64,000 nucleotides of DNA from UBA1127 sp034422455 (lineage in GTDB: Bacteria; Chloroflexota; Dehalococcoidia; Lucifugimonadales; UBA1127): contig DAOUJQ010000001.1 in assembly GCA_034422455.1 (NCBI GenBank), positions 1 to 64,000 on the forward strand, read 5' to 3'. Below, piece after piece: positions 51,802 to 59,280 of the stretch (its first letter is position 1; every line of letters starts with the position of its first letter). The notes beneath the pieces were generated by a model. The model saw nothing but the letters and a program-made list of their open reading frames with translations. It was not told the DNA's origin and searched no databases. The position numbers were made by a program, and so were the translations under genes.

Positions 51802-53424
51802 CTACTCAATCGACACCAGGTAGTGATAGTGCGGCTGGCCGCCGTACACTACCTCGACCTCCAGGTCGTCGGCGATACCCTTGATTGCTTCTTCAGCGAT
51901 GATCGCGTCCCCGTGGGTGATGTCGCCGCCCCAGTACAGCGTGACCAGCGAGCCCTCCTCCGGCTCGGCCGCGCGCACCAGCGCCACGAGCGCGTCCTGC
52001 GCCGACGCGGCAGACGCCGCCAGCTTGCCTCGCAACAGCGCCATGACCTCGCCTTCGCACACCTGCGTCCCGTCGATGAGCGCGTCGCGGACGGCGGTCA
52101 CCACCTCCCCGTCTGCCACGGCCTCCGCCCCCTCCGTCATGGCCTCCGCGTTGTCGTCCACGTCGCTCAGGGGCGAAAACGACAGCATGGCGGCGATGCC
52201 CTGCGGCAGGGACGTCGTCGGCGCCACACGCACCGGCAGGTCCGCAAGGTCGGCTGCCTGCCGCGCCGACGCGATGATGTTCTTGTTGTTCGGCAGGATG
52301 ACCACCGACTCGGCGTGCACCGAACGCACGCCCTCCAACAGCTCTTCCGTGCTGGGGTTCATGGTCTGCCCGCCGGACACGATGACCTGCACGCCCAGGC
52401 TGCGGAAGACTCCCTCCAGTCCATCGCCGCGCACCACGGCGAGCACACCCACCGCTGCCGGCGGCCCGTCCGTGCGGGCGGCGCGGAAGTCCTGGTGCTG
52501 GTTGTCCATGCTCTCGATCTTGACCTGGTCGACCGTGCCCACGGTGCGGCCAAGCTCCAGCAGCATGTCCGGCTCCAGCGTATGGGCGTGCACCCGCACC
52601 GTGCGCGCGTCCCCGATGACGACCGTCGAGTGGGCCATGGCGTCGATGGCTGCGCGAAGCCCTTCCGGGTCCAGCGCGTCGCCGGTGATGATGAACTGCG
52701 TGCAGAAGCCGAACACGTCCTCTTCCACCGACTGCAGGAACGAGTCCGAGACGCGGCCGAGGCCCTCCACCGTCTCCATGCGTATCGACGTGGGGTCCTC
52801 GCCCCGCAGCGCCAGCAGTCCACCTTCCAGGAACACGGAGAACCCCTGCCCACCGGCGTCCACCACGCCCGCGTCGTGCAGCACCTGAAGCTGCTCGGGC
52901 GTCTGGAGGACCGCCTCCTTGCAGGTAACGAGCCCGGCTTCCAGCAGGCTGAGGGTGTCTGCTGCCGAGCCTGTCGACTCCTGCATCGCCTCCCCGGTGC
53001 GCCGCATGACCGTCAGCATGGTGCCCTCGACGGGGTTGCTTACGGCGTGGTACGTCGCGTCGCCGCCCTGCGCGAACGCCTCCGCGAGTTGCGCCATGTC
53101 CGCATGCGTGAGTCCCTCGACGGCCTGCGCCATGCCGCGGATGAACTGGGAGAAGATGACGCCGCTGTTGCCGCGCGCGCCCATCAGCGCCCCGTGCGCC
53201 GCCGCGCTCGCCGCATCGGTCAGGGTGGCCGCGTCCGCCTGCGCCGCCGTGTCCACGACGGTCTTGAGGGTCAACAGCATGTTGGTGCCGGTGTCGCCGT
53301 CGGGCACGGGAAACACGTTCAGCGCGTTGATGGCTTCGAGGTTGGTCTCAAGCGCCTCGACGCCGCCGTTCAGCAGCGTCAACAGGCCGGCTGCGTCGAG
53401 GTGGGTCGGCGGGCTGGCGTCCAA
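51802..53424 (-). CDS. DAK2/DegV-type kinase protein, FakA-like
   Basis: 540 aa. N-terminal DhaL (DAK2) ATP-binding domain with NVFPVPDGDTGTNMLLTL (Mg-ATP aspartates) and HGALMGARGNSGVIFSQFIRG; then a middle and a C-terminal domain of the FakA type. In Firmicutes FakA phosphorylates fatty acids bound to FakB; here no FakB gene is adjacent. The gene order rpmB next to the DAK2 gene is a known conserved pair, though here they are divergent. A promoter at 53477-53504 on the minus strand overlaps that of rpmB. Confidence 0.9.
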   Translation of the reverse strand: MDASPPTHLDAAGLLTLLNGGVEALETNLEAINALNVFPVPDGDTGTNMLLTLKTVVDTAAQADAATLTDAASAAAHGALMGARGNSGVIFSQFIRGMAQAVEGLTHADMAQLAEAFAQGGDATYHAVSNPVEGTMLTVMRRTGEAMQESTGSAADTLSLLEAGLVTCKEAVLQTPEQLQVLHDAGVVDAGGQGFSVFLEGGLLALRGEDPTSIRMETVEGLGRVSDSFLQSVEEDVFGFCTQFIITGDALDPEGLRAAIDAMAHSTVVIGDARTVRVHAHTLEPDMLLELGRTVGTVDQVKIESMDNQHQDFRAARTDGPPAAVGVLAVVRGDGLEGVFRSLGVQVIVSGGQTMNPSTEELLEGVRSVHAESVVILPNNKNIIASARQAADLADLPVRVAPTTSLPQGIAAMLSFSPLSDVDDNAEAMTEGAEAVADGEVVTAVRDALIDGTQVCEGEVMALLRGKLAASAASAQDALVALVRAAEPEEGSLVTLYWGGDITHGDAIIAEEAIKGIADDLEVEVVYGGQPHYHYLVSIE

Positions 53425-53457
53425 GGTGTGGGGCTCCCTTCTGCGGGGACGGCTCGG

Positions 53458-53486
53458 TTGCCGCCCTGCCGCAGCTATGCTAGACT
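53458..53486 (+). promoter_or_regulatory. rpmB promoter
   Basis: TTGCCG at 53458-53463, 17-nt spacer, TAGACT at 53481-53486; 46 bp before the start codon. Confidence 0.65.
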
Positions 53487-53504
53487 AGCTGAAATTGTAT
53501 GCAA
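53477..53504 (-). promoter_or_regulatory. FakA-like gene promoter, overlapping rpmB promoter
   Basis: Minus strand TTGCAT (53504-53499), 16-nt spacer, TAGCAT (53482-53477). Its -10 shares bases with the spacer and -10 of the rpmB promoter. Confidence 0.5.
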
Positions 53505-53531
53505 CCGGCGTAATGCCGTCAAAAGGCGAGA

Positions 53532-53723
53532 ATGGCAAGTTGTCAGATATGCGGCAAGGTTGGCGGCAGCGGCCACAACGTTAGCCACTCCAAGCGGCGC
53601 ACCAACACCCGATGGCTCCCCAACGTCCAGCGGGCCACCATGGTCATCAACGGCCAGCGTACGCGGGTCAAGGCATGCACGCGCTGCATCCGCAGCCAGT
53701 ACAAGGCTGCCCGAATCCGGTAG
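53532..53723 (+). CDS. rpmB: 50S ribosomal protein L28
   Basis: 63 aa, the short bacterial form. MASCQICGKVGGSGHNVSHSKRRTNTRWLPNVQ is a classic L28 opening with the first zinc knuckle CxxC, and VKACTRCIRSQYK supplies the second CxxC, so this is the zinc-binding (C+) type. AAGGCGAG precedes the ATG; dedicated promoter upstream. Confidence 0.97.
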   Translation: MASCQICGKVGGSGHNVSHSKRRTNTRWLPNVQRATMVINGQRTRVKACTRCIRSQYKAARIR

Positions 53724-53775
53724 CCCGGCGCCCTTCCGGTTGAATTCCCTCTTCACCACAGAGGTCGGCGTGTGC

Positions 53776-54462
53776 CTATGCGCCCTGCGCCGCCGCTATG
53801 CTCGCCCGCAGCCGCGCCATCGCCTCCGCGACGCTCATCCGGTGGTTGAAGACTGCCGACCCGGCGACCAGCACCCGCGCGCCGCTCTGTACCGACACCC
53901 CGGCCGTCTCCTCGTTGACGCCGCCGTCTACCTCCAGCTCCGCCTTCAGCGACCGCTCATCCAGCATGTCGCGCACCCGTCGCACCTTCGGCGTCACCGA
54001 GTGGATGAACTTCTGCCCGCCGAAGCCGGGGTTGACCGTCATCACCAGCACAAGGTCGAGGTCGTCGATGACCTCCTCGATCGCGCTGGCTGGCGTCGAG
54101 GGGTTGATGGCGACGCCCGCCCGCGCGCCGTGCTCCTTGATCAGGTGCACCACGCGGTGCAGGTGCGGCGTGGCCTCCGCGTGAAAGGTGATGATGGAGC
54201 CGCCCGCCTTGGCGAACTCCGGGATGACCAGCTCCGGCGATTGCACCATGAGGTGGACGTCCAGCGGCAGGCTGGTCTGGGTGTGCAGCGCCTCGACCAC
54301 GTGCGGCCCAAAGGTCAGGTTGGGCACGAAGTGTCCGTCCATGATGTCGACGTGGATGTAGTCGGCGCCGGCCGCCTCCGCCTCGGCTACCTGTGCGCCC
54401 AGCGCCGCCGGGTCCGCCGCAAGGATGGACGGCGACACCTTGATGTGATGGCCTTCCGGCAT
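53776..54462 (-). CDS. rpe: Ribulose-phosphate 3-epimerase
   Basis: 228 aa, usual length. Interconverts ribulose 5-phosphate and xylulose 5-phosphate in the pentose phosphate pathway. TIM-barrel signatures: VSPSILAADPAALG, VDIMDGHFVPNLTFGP (metal and catalytic Asp), DVHLMVQ (His ligand), MTVNPGFGGQKFI and ELEVDGGVN (second catalytic Asp). Start ATG 54462 has GGGAGAG upstream; an in-frame ATG 18 nt earlier is less likely. Divergent from the EamA exporter. Confidence 0.95.
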   Translation of the reverse strand: MPEGHHIKVSPSILAADPAALGAQVAEAEAAGADYIHVDIMDGHFVPNLTFGPHVVEALHTQTSLPLDVHLMVQSPELVIPEFAKAGGSIITFHAEATPHLHRVVHLIKEHGARAGVAINPSTPASAIEEVIDDLDLVLVMTVNPGFGGQKFIHSVTPKVRRVRDMLDERSLKAELEVDGGVNEETAGVSVQSGARVLVAGSAVFNHRMSVAEAMARLRASIAAAQGA

Positions 54463-54487
54463 GGCACTCTCCCGGTGCACGTGGAAG

Positions 54488-54520
54488 CGTGTAGTGTAGA
54501 TAGGGGTATGATACTACACG
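54488..54520. promoter_or_regulatory. Inverted repeat in the rpe/EamA divergent region
   Basis: CGTGTAGT (54488-54495) and ACTACACG (54513-54520), perfect 8-bp arms separated by 17 nt. Candidate operator for a dimeric regulator controlling one or both genes. Confidence 0.45.
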
Positions 54521-54567
54521 GGTTGTCAGGGATTCCTGCAATTTTGACAAGGAGGGCGTAAGCTTCC

Positions 54568-55431
54568 GTGCCTCCCGCAGTGCTGGCCATCATGGCCGGG
54601 CTCTTCTTCGCCCTCGCCTCGTTCTTCACCCGGCTCGGTCTGGAGCGCGGGACCACCGACGCCGCCGTTCGCACCTCGACGCTGGTCGCCACGATCATCT
54701 CCTGGCCGCTCTTCTTCCTGCTCGCGCCCCTCTCCAGCCTGTCGAGTTGGGCGGTCCTGACCTTCATCGCCGCCGGCATCTGCGGCCCGTTCCTTGGCCG
54801 GTTTCTGCTGTTCACCGGCCTGCAACGCCTCGGCGTCGCCGTCACCACGCCTGTCTACAACGTCCAGGTGGTCTTCACCGCGGCGGCCGGGCTGCTCTTC
54901 TTTGGAGAGGTCCTCACCGCCAACATCGGCTTCGGCACCGTCGCCATCCTGTGCGGACTGGCGCTCCTGAGCCTGGACACGTCGGGCGGCAACGTGCAGC
55001 AGCGCCGGCGACTGTGGGACCTGCTTTTCCCGCTCGGCGCGGGGTTCTTCATCGCCATCACGTACGCGCTGCGGAAGTGGGGCCTGCAGATCACGCCGGA
55101 GGTCTTCATGGGCATGGCGGTCATGTCCACGACATCGTTCCTCACCGCCGCCGGGGCGGGGGCGCGCAGCGGGCAGGCCCTCGCCTTTCCGCGAGGACGC
55201 ACCTTGGCGATGTTCGTGGTGGGCGGTCTGATGGCCGTCGCGGCCCACCTCTCTGTCCTGGGCGCGCTCCGGTCCGGCGACCTGGTCATCGTCGTCCCGC
55301 TCCAGAACATCGAGCCGCTCTACGCCCTCATCCTCTCGCGGCTCTTCCTCCGGCGGCTGGAACGGTTGACGCCGCCCGTCACCATTGGCGCGGTGTTGGT
55401 GGTCCTGGGAGCGACGTTCGTCAACCTCTAG
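54568..55431 (+). CDS. EamA/DMT-family transporter
   Basis: 287 aa, ten predicted TM helices as two EamA repeats (residues about 1-132 and 148-285). Second repeat begins LLFPLGAGFFIAITYALRKWGL. DMT proteins export amino acids, sugars or metabolites in an H+-coupled way; the ligand is unknown. GTG start at 54568; AAGGAGG is 12 nt upstream, a little long, so the exact start is slightly uncertain. Confidence 0.88.
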   Translation: MPPAVLAIMAGLFFALASFFTRLGLERGTTDAAVRTSTLVATIISWPLFFLLAPLSSLSSWAVLTFIAAGICGPFLGRFLLFTGLQRLGVAVTTPVYNVQVVFTAAAGLLFFGEVLTANIGFGTVAILCGLALLSLDTSGGNVQQRRRLWDLLFPLGAGFFIAITYALRKWGLQITPEVFMGMAVMSTTSFLTAAGAGARSGQALAFPRGRTLAMFVVGGLMAVAAHLSVLGALRSGDLVIVVPLQNIEPLYALILSRLFLRRLERLTPPVTIGAVLVVLGATFVNL

Positions 55432-55505
55432 CCTCTACGGCAAGAGGAAGAGGCCCCGCCATGCGCTGACAGGGCCCCTTCGTGTTCAGACTTACTGAGA
55501 GTTCG

Positions 55506-56240
55506 CTACGACAGGTGCTTGCCGAAGAACTCCAGCGTCCGCGGCCACGCGTCGTCCGACGCCTCCTTGTTGTAGCTCCCGCGGCCGTCGCAGAAGAAGC
55601 CGTGGCCCGCGCCCTTGTAGACGTGGAACTCCACGTCCTTCCCTGCGTCCTTTAACGCCGCCTCGATACGTTCGACGTGTTCCACGGGAATGCCCGCGTC
55701 CTCCTCGCCCCAGAAGCCGATGACCGGGCAGGCAACCGCGCCGGCGTTGTCCAGGCCGTTGGGCGTGCCGGCGGGCGCGTCGTCGCGGGGGACGATGCCG
55801 CCGCCGTAGTAGATGGCCGCCGCCTTGACGCCGCCGACCGCGTGCGACGCCAGGTAGACCACTCCGCCTCCGAAGCAGTAGCCGACGATGCCGATGTTGG
55901 TGTTGGCGCCGGCTTCGTTCACGAGGTGCGCGACCAGCGCGTTCAGGTCGGCGGTGATGCCCTCGGGTGTCGTGGTGGCGCGCAGCCCAAAGGCCCGTTC
56001 CCGGTCTTCATACGGCACGGTCAGGCCGTCGCCCTGGCGGTAGAAGAGGTCCGGCGCCACGGCGTAGTAGCCCTCGGCGGCGAACCGGCGGGTAACGTCC
56101 TTGATGTGGTCGTCGACGCCGAAGATCTCCTGGATGACGATGACCGTGGGATGCGCCTCATCGTCGTCGGGCCGGTTGACGAACCCGGTCATCGTGCCGT
56201 CGGCGGTGCTGATGCTCAGTTCCTCGGATACGGTAGCCAT
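55506..56240 (-). CDS. Dienelactone hydrolase family protein
   Basis: 244 aa alpha/beta hydrolase. Catalytic triad: Cys in GYCFGGG (residue about 130), Asp in WGEEDAGIP, His in GAGHGFF. The characteristic Glu of the family is in IQEIFGVDDHI. DLH converts dienelactone to maleylacetate in chloroaromatic breakdown, though many homologues have other ester substrates. ATG 56240 has AGGAGGA 3 nt upstream; a minus-strand TTGCGC-N16-TACAAT could be its promoter. Frames extending farther are without RBS. Confidence 0.9.
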   Translation of the reverse strand: MATVSEELSISTADGTMTGFVNRPDDDEAHPTVIVIQEIFGVDDHIKDVTRRFAAEGYYAVAPDLFYRQGDGLTVPYEDRERAFGLRATTTPEGITADLNALVAHLVNEAGANTNIGIVGYCFGGGVVYLASHAVGGVKAAAIYYGGGIVPRDDAPAGTPNGLDNAGAVACPVIGFWGEEDAGIPVEHVERIEAALKDAGKDVEFHVYKGAGHGFFCDGRGSYNKEASDDAWPRTLEFFGKHLS

Positions 56241-56426
56241 AAGTCCTCCTCTGTGTCGTTGGGTGCGTCCGTATTGTATCCGACAACTGTCAACGCGCAA
56301 GGGCGGGCCGGTTAACGGCCCTTGCATTGTCGTCGTTCCTGCGGGGGCGGAAACCCGGAGAGGCGGCAGGGCGGGAGGAGTTCCCGTTTGCACGACCCTT
56401 TGACAGGCCAGGGAGGAACTCCACCC

Positions 56427-56768
56427 CTACAGGTCGAAGCTCACGACGACCGCCGCGTTGACGATGACGGTGGCGTCGTCGCCGGCCTCGTTGGGGATCT
56501 CCAGACCACCCTCGACGACGGTGATGGTGTTATTGTTCCCGTGCGGGAGCGCCTCCAGCACTGCGGGCCCGTCGACGGCGTCCGGGTCCGGCGCGCCGAT
56601 GATCACGTCGACCAGCATCTCGTCGACGCCCTTGCCGAGGTGGCGCGCGGCGCCGAAGCTGTTATGCCAGATGGCCTCGCGCACGGCCCGCTGCGCCGCT
56701 TTCGTGTAGTCGCGCCCGTGCAGGTCCACGCCCATGCCCATCTCCAGCAGAAACCGTTTCTTTGCCAT
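56427..56768 (-). CDS. Lin0512-family protein
   Basis: 113 aa. The start FLLEMGMGVDLHGRDYTKAAQRAVREAIWHNSFGAARH matches the Lin0512 (conserved hypothetical) family pattern GxGxDLHGxDxTKAAxRAVxxAIxxNS. Alternative description: a YbbB/ MoaC-fold relative, not supported by anything seen. It is soluble and compact. Function unknown. It is followed on the same strand, after a 186-bp gap, by the DLH-type hydrolase. No clear promoter seen. Confidence 0.7.
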   Translation of the reverse strand: MAKKRFLLEMGMGVDLHGRDYTKAAQRAVREAIWHNSFGAARHLGKGVDEMLVDVIIGAPDPDAVDGPAVLEALPHGNNNTITVVEGGLEIPNEAGDDATVIVNAAVVVSFDL

Positions 56769-56860
56769 GCGGCTACACCCCCTCCCGACGATCGCTGTGT
56801 GCCCGTATCATAGCGACGACAACCCAACGACGCCACCGGCGCGATGGAGAGGGGGACGCG

Positions 56861-57639
56861 ATGCACTGGTGCAGGTTCCTGGACGACGGACAGGCCGTGT
56901 TTGGTCTCGTGGACGGCGATGTGGTCCGCGTCGCCACGGGCAGCCCCTTCGACGGCGGCGTGGCGAGCGACGACACTCGCGCCCTCGCCGACGTGAAGCT
57001 GCTCATCCCCTGCGTTCCCCCGACGTTCTACGCCGCCGGCATGAACTACCGTGCTCACCTCGCGTGGGCCGCCGCGACCCTCGGGGGCAGCGGCGCGGCC
57101 CCACCCCGCGCTGACATCGGCTACCGCGCGGTTAATAGCCTCATCGCCCACGACGAGGCCATCGTCATCCCGCGCGATGCCACCGGCCCCGTGCAGGTGG
57201 AGGGCGAGCTCGCCGCCGTCATCGGCCGTACGGCGAAGGGCTTGACGCGCGAGAACGCCCTCGACTGCGTGCTCGGCTACACCATCGGCAACGACGTCAG
57301 CGAGCGCACCTGGCAGCGCGGCGACCGGACCCTGTGGCGCGCCAAGAACACGGACACGTTCAACCCCATGGCCCGTGGGTCACGCCCGACCTGGACCCGG
57401 AGGCGTTGACGGTCATCACGCGCATCAACGGCGAAGAGGCGTCGCGCTACTCGACGGGCGACGCCATCTACTCGCTTGTGGACTTCCTCGTGGAGACCAC
57501 CAAGTACGTGACCCTCTACCCCGGCGACGTCATGTGGCTCGGCTGCGACGGCGCCACGCCGGACATCGTCCCCGGCGACGTGGTGGAGATAGATATCCCC
57601 GGCATTGGGGTGCTGCGCAACCCTGTGGTGGGGGAGTAA
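56861..57639 (+). pseudogene. Fumarylacetoacetate hydrolase family gene with a one-base frameshift
   Basis: The first frame (56861-57409) encodes an FAH N-terminal part: YAAGMNYRAHLAW, then VQVEGELAAVIGRTA and GYTIGNDVSERTWQRGDRTLWRAKNTDTFNPM. The expected continuation, GPWVTPDLDPEALTVITRINGEEASRYSTGDAIYSLVDFL to FPGDV-like VEIDIPGIGVLRNPVV, is in another frame up to 57639. Adding one G near 57367-57375 (ATGGGCCCG for ATGGCCCG) restores an intact ~260-aa protein. GAGAGGGGG precedes the ATG. So it is either a pseudogene or a single-base sequencing error in a normal acylpyruvase-type gene. Confidence 0.88.
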
Positions 57640-57677
57640 GAATACCCACTTGACGGAATAGAGAATCAGGAAATGCT

Positions 57678-58589
57678 CTAGTTTAGTTGTCTGACACGTT
57701 TTAGGTGCGTTGCAACGCGAAAGACATGATCCGTCAAGATGATGATGTTCAAACTACTTCGTTTAGAGGAGTAGTTCTTCCAGCCATGCAGAGCGGCATT
57801 TCGATTGGGGAAGCTGTCATTGCAGCGGTCAGCCTCTACGTCGAAGAATTGAAATAGCTCGCTCCTTAGGTGCCTTGCCAATAGGTGATCGTACCTAGAT
57901 GCGGTGGCAAATATGCTCGACGGATACTTGCCGATAATGTCAGATAGTTCGTTATGCCTAAGTACCTTAGCTTTGGGCTCTTGAAGCCAATCATCTCGCA
58001 AGGTTCGCTCAATTACAGGCAATAACGTGGGACACACGCACCTATCTAACCCACGCTGATGAGCCTCAATTGCCTGAAGGAGAGAGTCCTTCGACTCCTC
58101 TGGAACCTCGTAAGAGGCTGTTTCTCGAATTATCTCTAGTAGTATCTCTTCTGCATGTGTTTCATAGTATCGTGAGATCAGAATCCTTAGTTGAGTTTGA
58201 TTGCCAGCACACTCTTGCTCAAGAGCGCGGAACGGAACTGTACGATAGGGAAGCCAGCCGGACGCCTTGCATGCCTTGGACACGGTCGCACTGTGTAGTA
58301 GCTCTTCGAAAGGTTGTCCGAGAGCCCTTGCCGTGATTTCTAGGTTCCTCTGCGCCACAGCAATTAGCTGCACTACAGGTGAATTAGCGAGTAGGTTGTT
58401 GATTTCCTGGGCCCGCTCAAGCGCAGGGGCGAGATTTCTGTTGATAGCTTTCTGTAGGAGTTGAATCTCTGTGCCTAATGGAAGCAGGGATCTTGCTGCT
58501 GCCTGAATTGCAGTGATGGTCCCGCTGTCGACTGCGGCTACGGCAAGTGCTTGTCTGTGAATTGTGGCAACAATGTCCTTGTTCAGCAT
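57678..58589 (-). CDS. HEPN-motif protein of unknown family, atypical base composition
   Basis: 303 aa, not recognised. AT-richer than its neighbours with many AT-ending codons, suggesting transfer. The C-terminus contains FPNRNAALHGW, an RN-x3-H motif (R263, H268) like that of HEPN ribonucleases in abortive-infection and toxin systems, in a helical context (SLNIIILTDHVFRVATHLK). The N-terminal 150 residues are helical, with a LLQKAINRNLAPALERAQEINNLLANS segment. Start ATG 58589, AAGAGGAG 3 nt upstream. No antitoxin or nucleotidyltransferase gene is beside it. Confidence 0.65.
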   Translation of the reverse strand: MLNKDIVATIHRQALAVAAVDSGTITAIQAAARSLLPLGTEIQLLQKAINRNLAPALERAQEINNLLANSPVVQLIAVAQRNLEITARALGQPFEELLHSATVSKACKASGWLPYRTVPFRALEQECAGNQTQLRILISRYYETHAEEILLEIIRETASYEVPEESKDSLLQAIEAHQRGLDRCVCPTLLPVIERTLRDDWLQEPKAKVLRHNELSDIIGKYPSSIFATASRYDHLLARHLRSELFQFFDVEADRCNDSFPNRNAALHGWKNYSSKRSSLNIIILTDHVFRVATHLKRVRQLN

Positions 58590-58826
58590 AAGCTCCTCTT
58601 CCTCCGGCAACCTTGCTATCAAGAGTCACCCCTATCAATTGTAGTACAAGACTTCCTCAATCTGCCTTGCCATCCTTCAGTACCCCCTGACGGATTCCGC
58701 CGCAACCTCATAACGAAATTCGTCGCCGGACGTTTTCATAGATGAAGGCGCTGCACCGGCAGGAATGCAGATCAAGAAGTATCGAGGCTCGGACGGCCTC
58801 GAAAGTAGCTGCAAAGGAGGCGAGCG

Positions 58827-58964
58827 ATGGACATTCGGAAGGACTACAGGAAGATCGGAAGGGTCCGCCCGTTCCTGGCACTGGCGGCGGTCAGCTGCGC
58901 CGCGGCGCTGGTCTTCGCGGCGCGGCGTCGCCACACCCGGAATGAGACGATCGGGCTGGATTGA
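58827..58964 (+). CDS. Tiny single-TM protein
   Basis: 45 aa. A near-perfect RBS AAAGGAGG at 58813-58820 lies 6 nt before the ATG, and the frame closes with TGA before a strong stem-loop (58996-59023). The product has a basic N-terminus (DIRKDYRKIGRVRP), one hydrophobic segment (FLALAAVSCAAALVFAA) and a basic tail (RRRHTRNETIGLD). It looks like a small membrane peptide, possibly a type I toxin-like or regulatory protein, but no family is recognised. Confidence 0.6.
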   Translation: MDIRKDYRKIGRVRPFLALAAVSCAAALVFAARRRHTRNETIGLD

Positions 58965-58995
58965 TTGCCTCGCGTCCAGGGTGGCCTCTCTTCCA

Positions 58996-59023
58996 GGAGC
59001 GCCCGGCTCATGCCGGGCGCTCC
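58996..59023 (+). terminator. Stem-loop after the tiny membrane protein
   Basis: 12-bp perfect stem GGAGCGCCCGGC / GCCGGGCGCTCC with loop TCAT; no T-tract. Confidence 0.65.
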
Positions 59024-59165
59024 AATGCATAGACACAGCCTCTACCACTACCACCTCGTCATAGGCATTCGGCGCGAGTGGGGCGCCCTGCAGACATTCC
59101 CAGCGTCGGTGATTGTAGGTTGCCCGCTTGCGCTCGACGCTGCCGGCGCGCGACGATAGTTGCAA

Positions 59166-59183
59166 GGGTCAAGCGCTTGACCC
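59166..59183. promoter_or_regulatory. 18-bp perfect palindrome, candidate operator
   Basis: GGGTCAAGCGCTTGACCC, about 100 bp upstream of the lipoprotein gene. Its core CAAGCGCTTG has the same half-site words (CAAGCG, CGCTTG) as the inverted repeat at 33031-33048. Confidence 0.5.
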
Positions 59184-59280
59184 CAATTGCGGTCGGCCCC
59201 ATCGGCCGCCGCGCGTTGTACCGCCTGGCAGCCTGATTCCACAACGGTTGGTGATAGGCGAACAGGAAAAGGAGGTAGAT

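Larger units (their letters stand above)
58965..59280. other. Intergenic region with terminator and palindrome
   Basis: 316 bp holding the stem-loop at 58996-59023 and an 18-bp perfect palindrome at 59166-59183. No gene between. Promoter of the following lipoprotein gene should be here but no clear -35/-10 pair was seen. Confidence 0.5.

Noticed and set aside
51790..54561. A 923-codon plus-strand frame across the FakA-like gene, rpmB and rpe
   Set aside because: It covers three well-supported genes in other frames and yields a His/Arg-rich product without any domain.
57340..57400. Programmed ribosomal frameshift in the FAH gene
   Set aside because: No slippery heptamer, no downstream pseudoknot-like sequence, and a simple one-base loss explains it.
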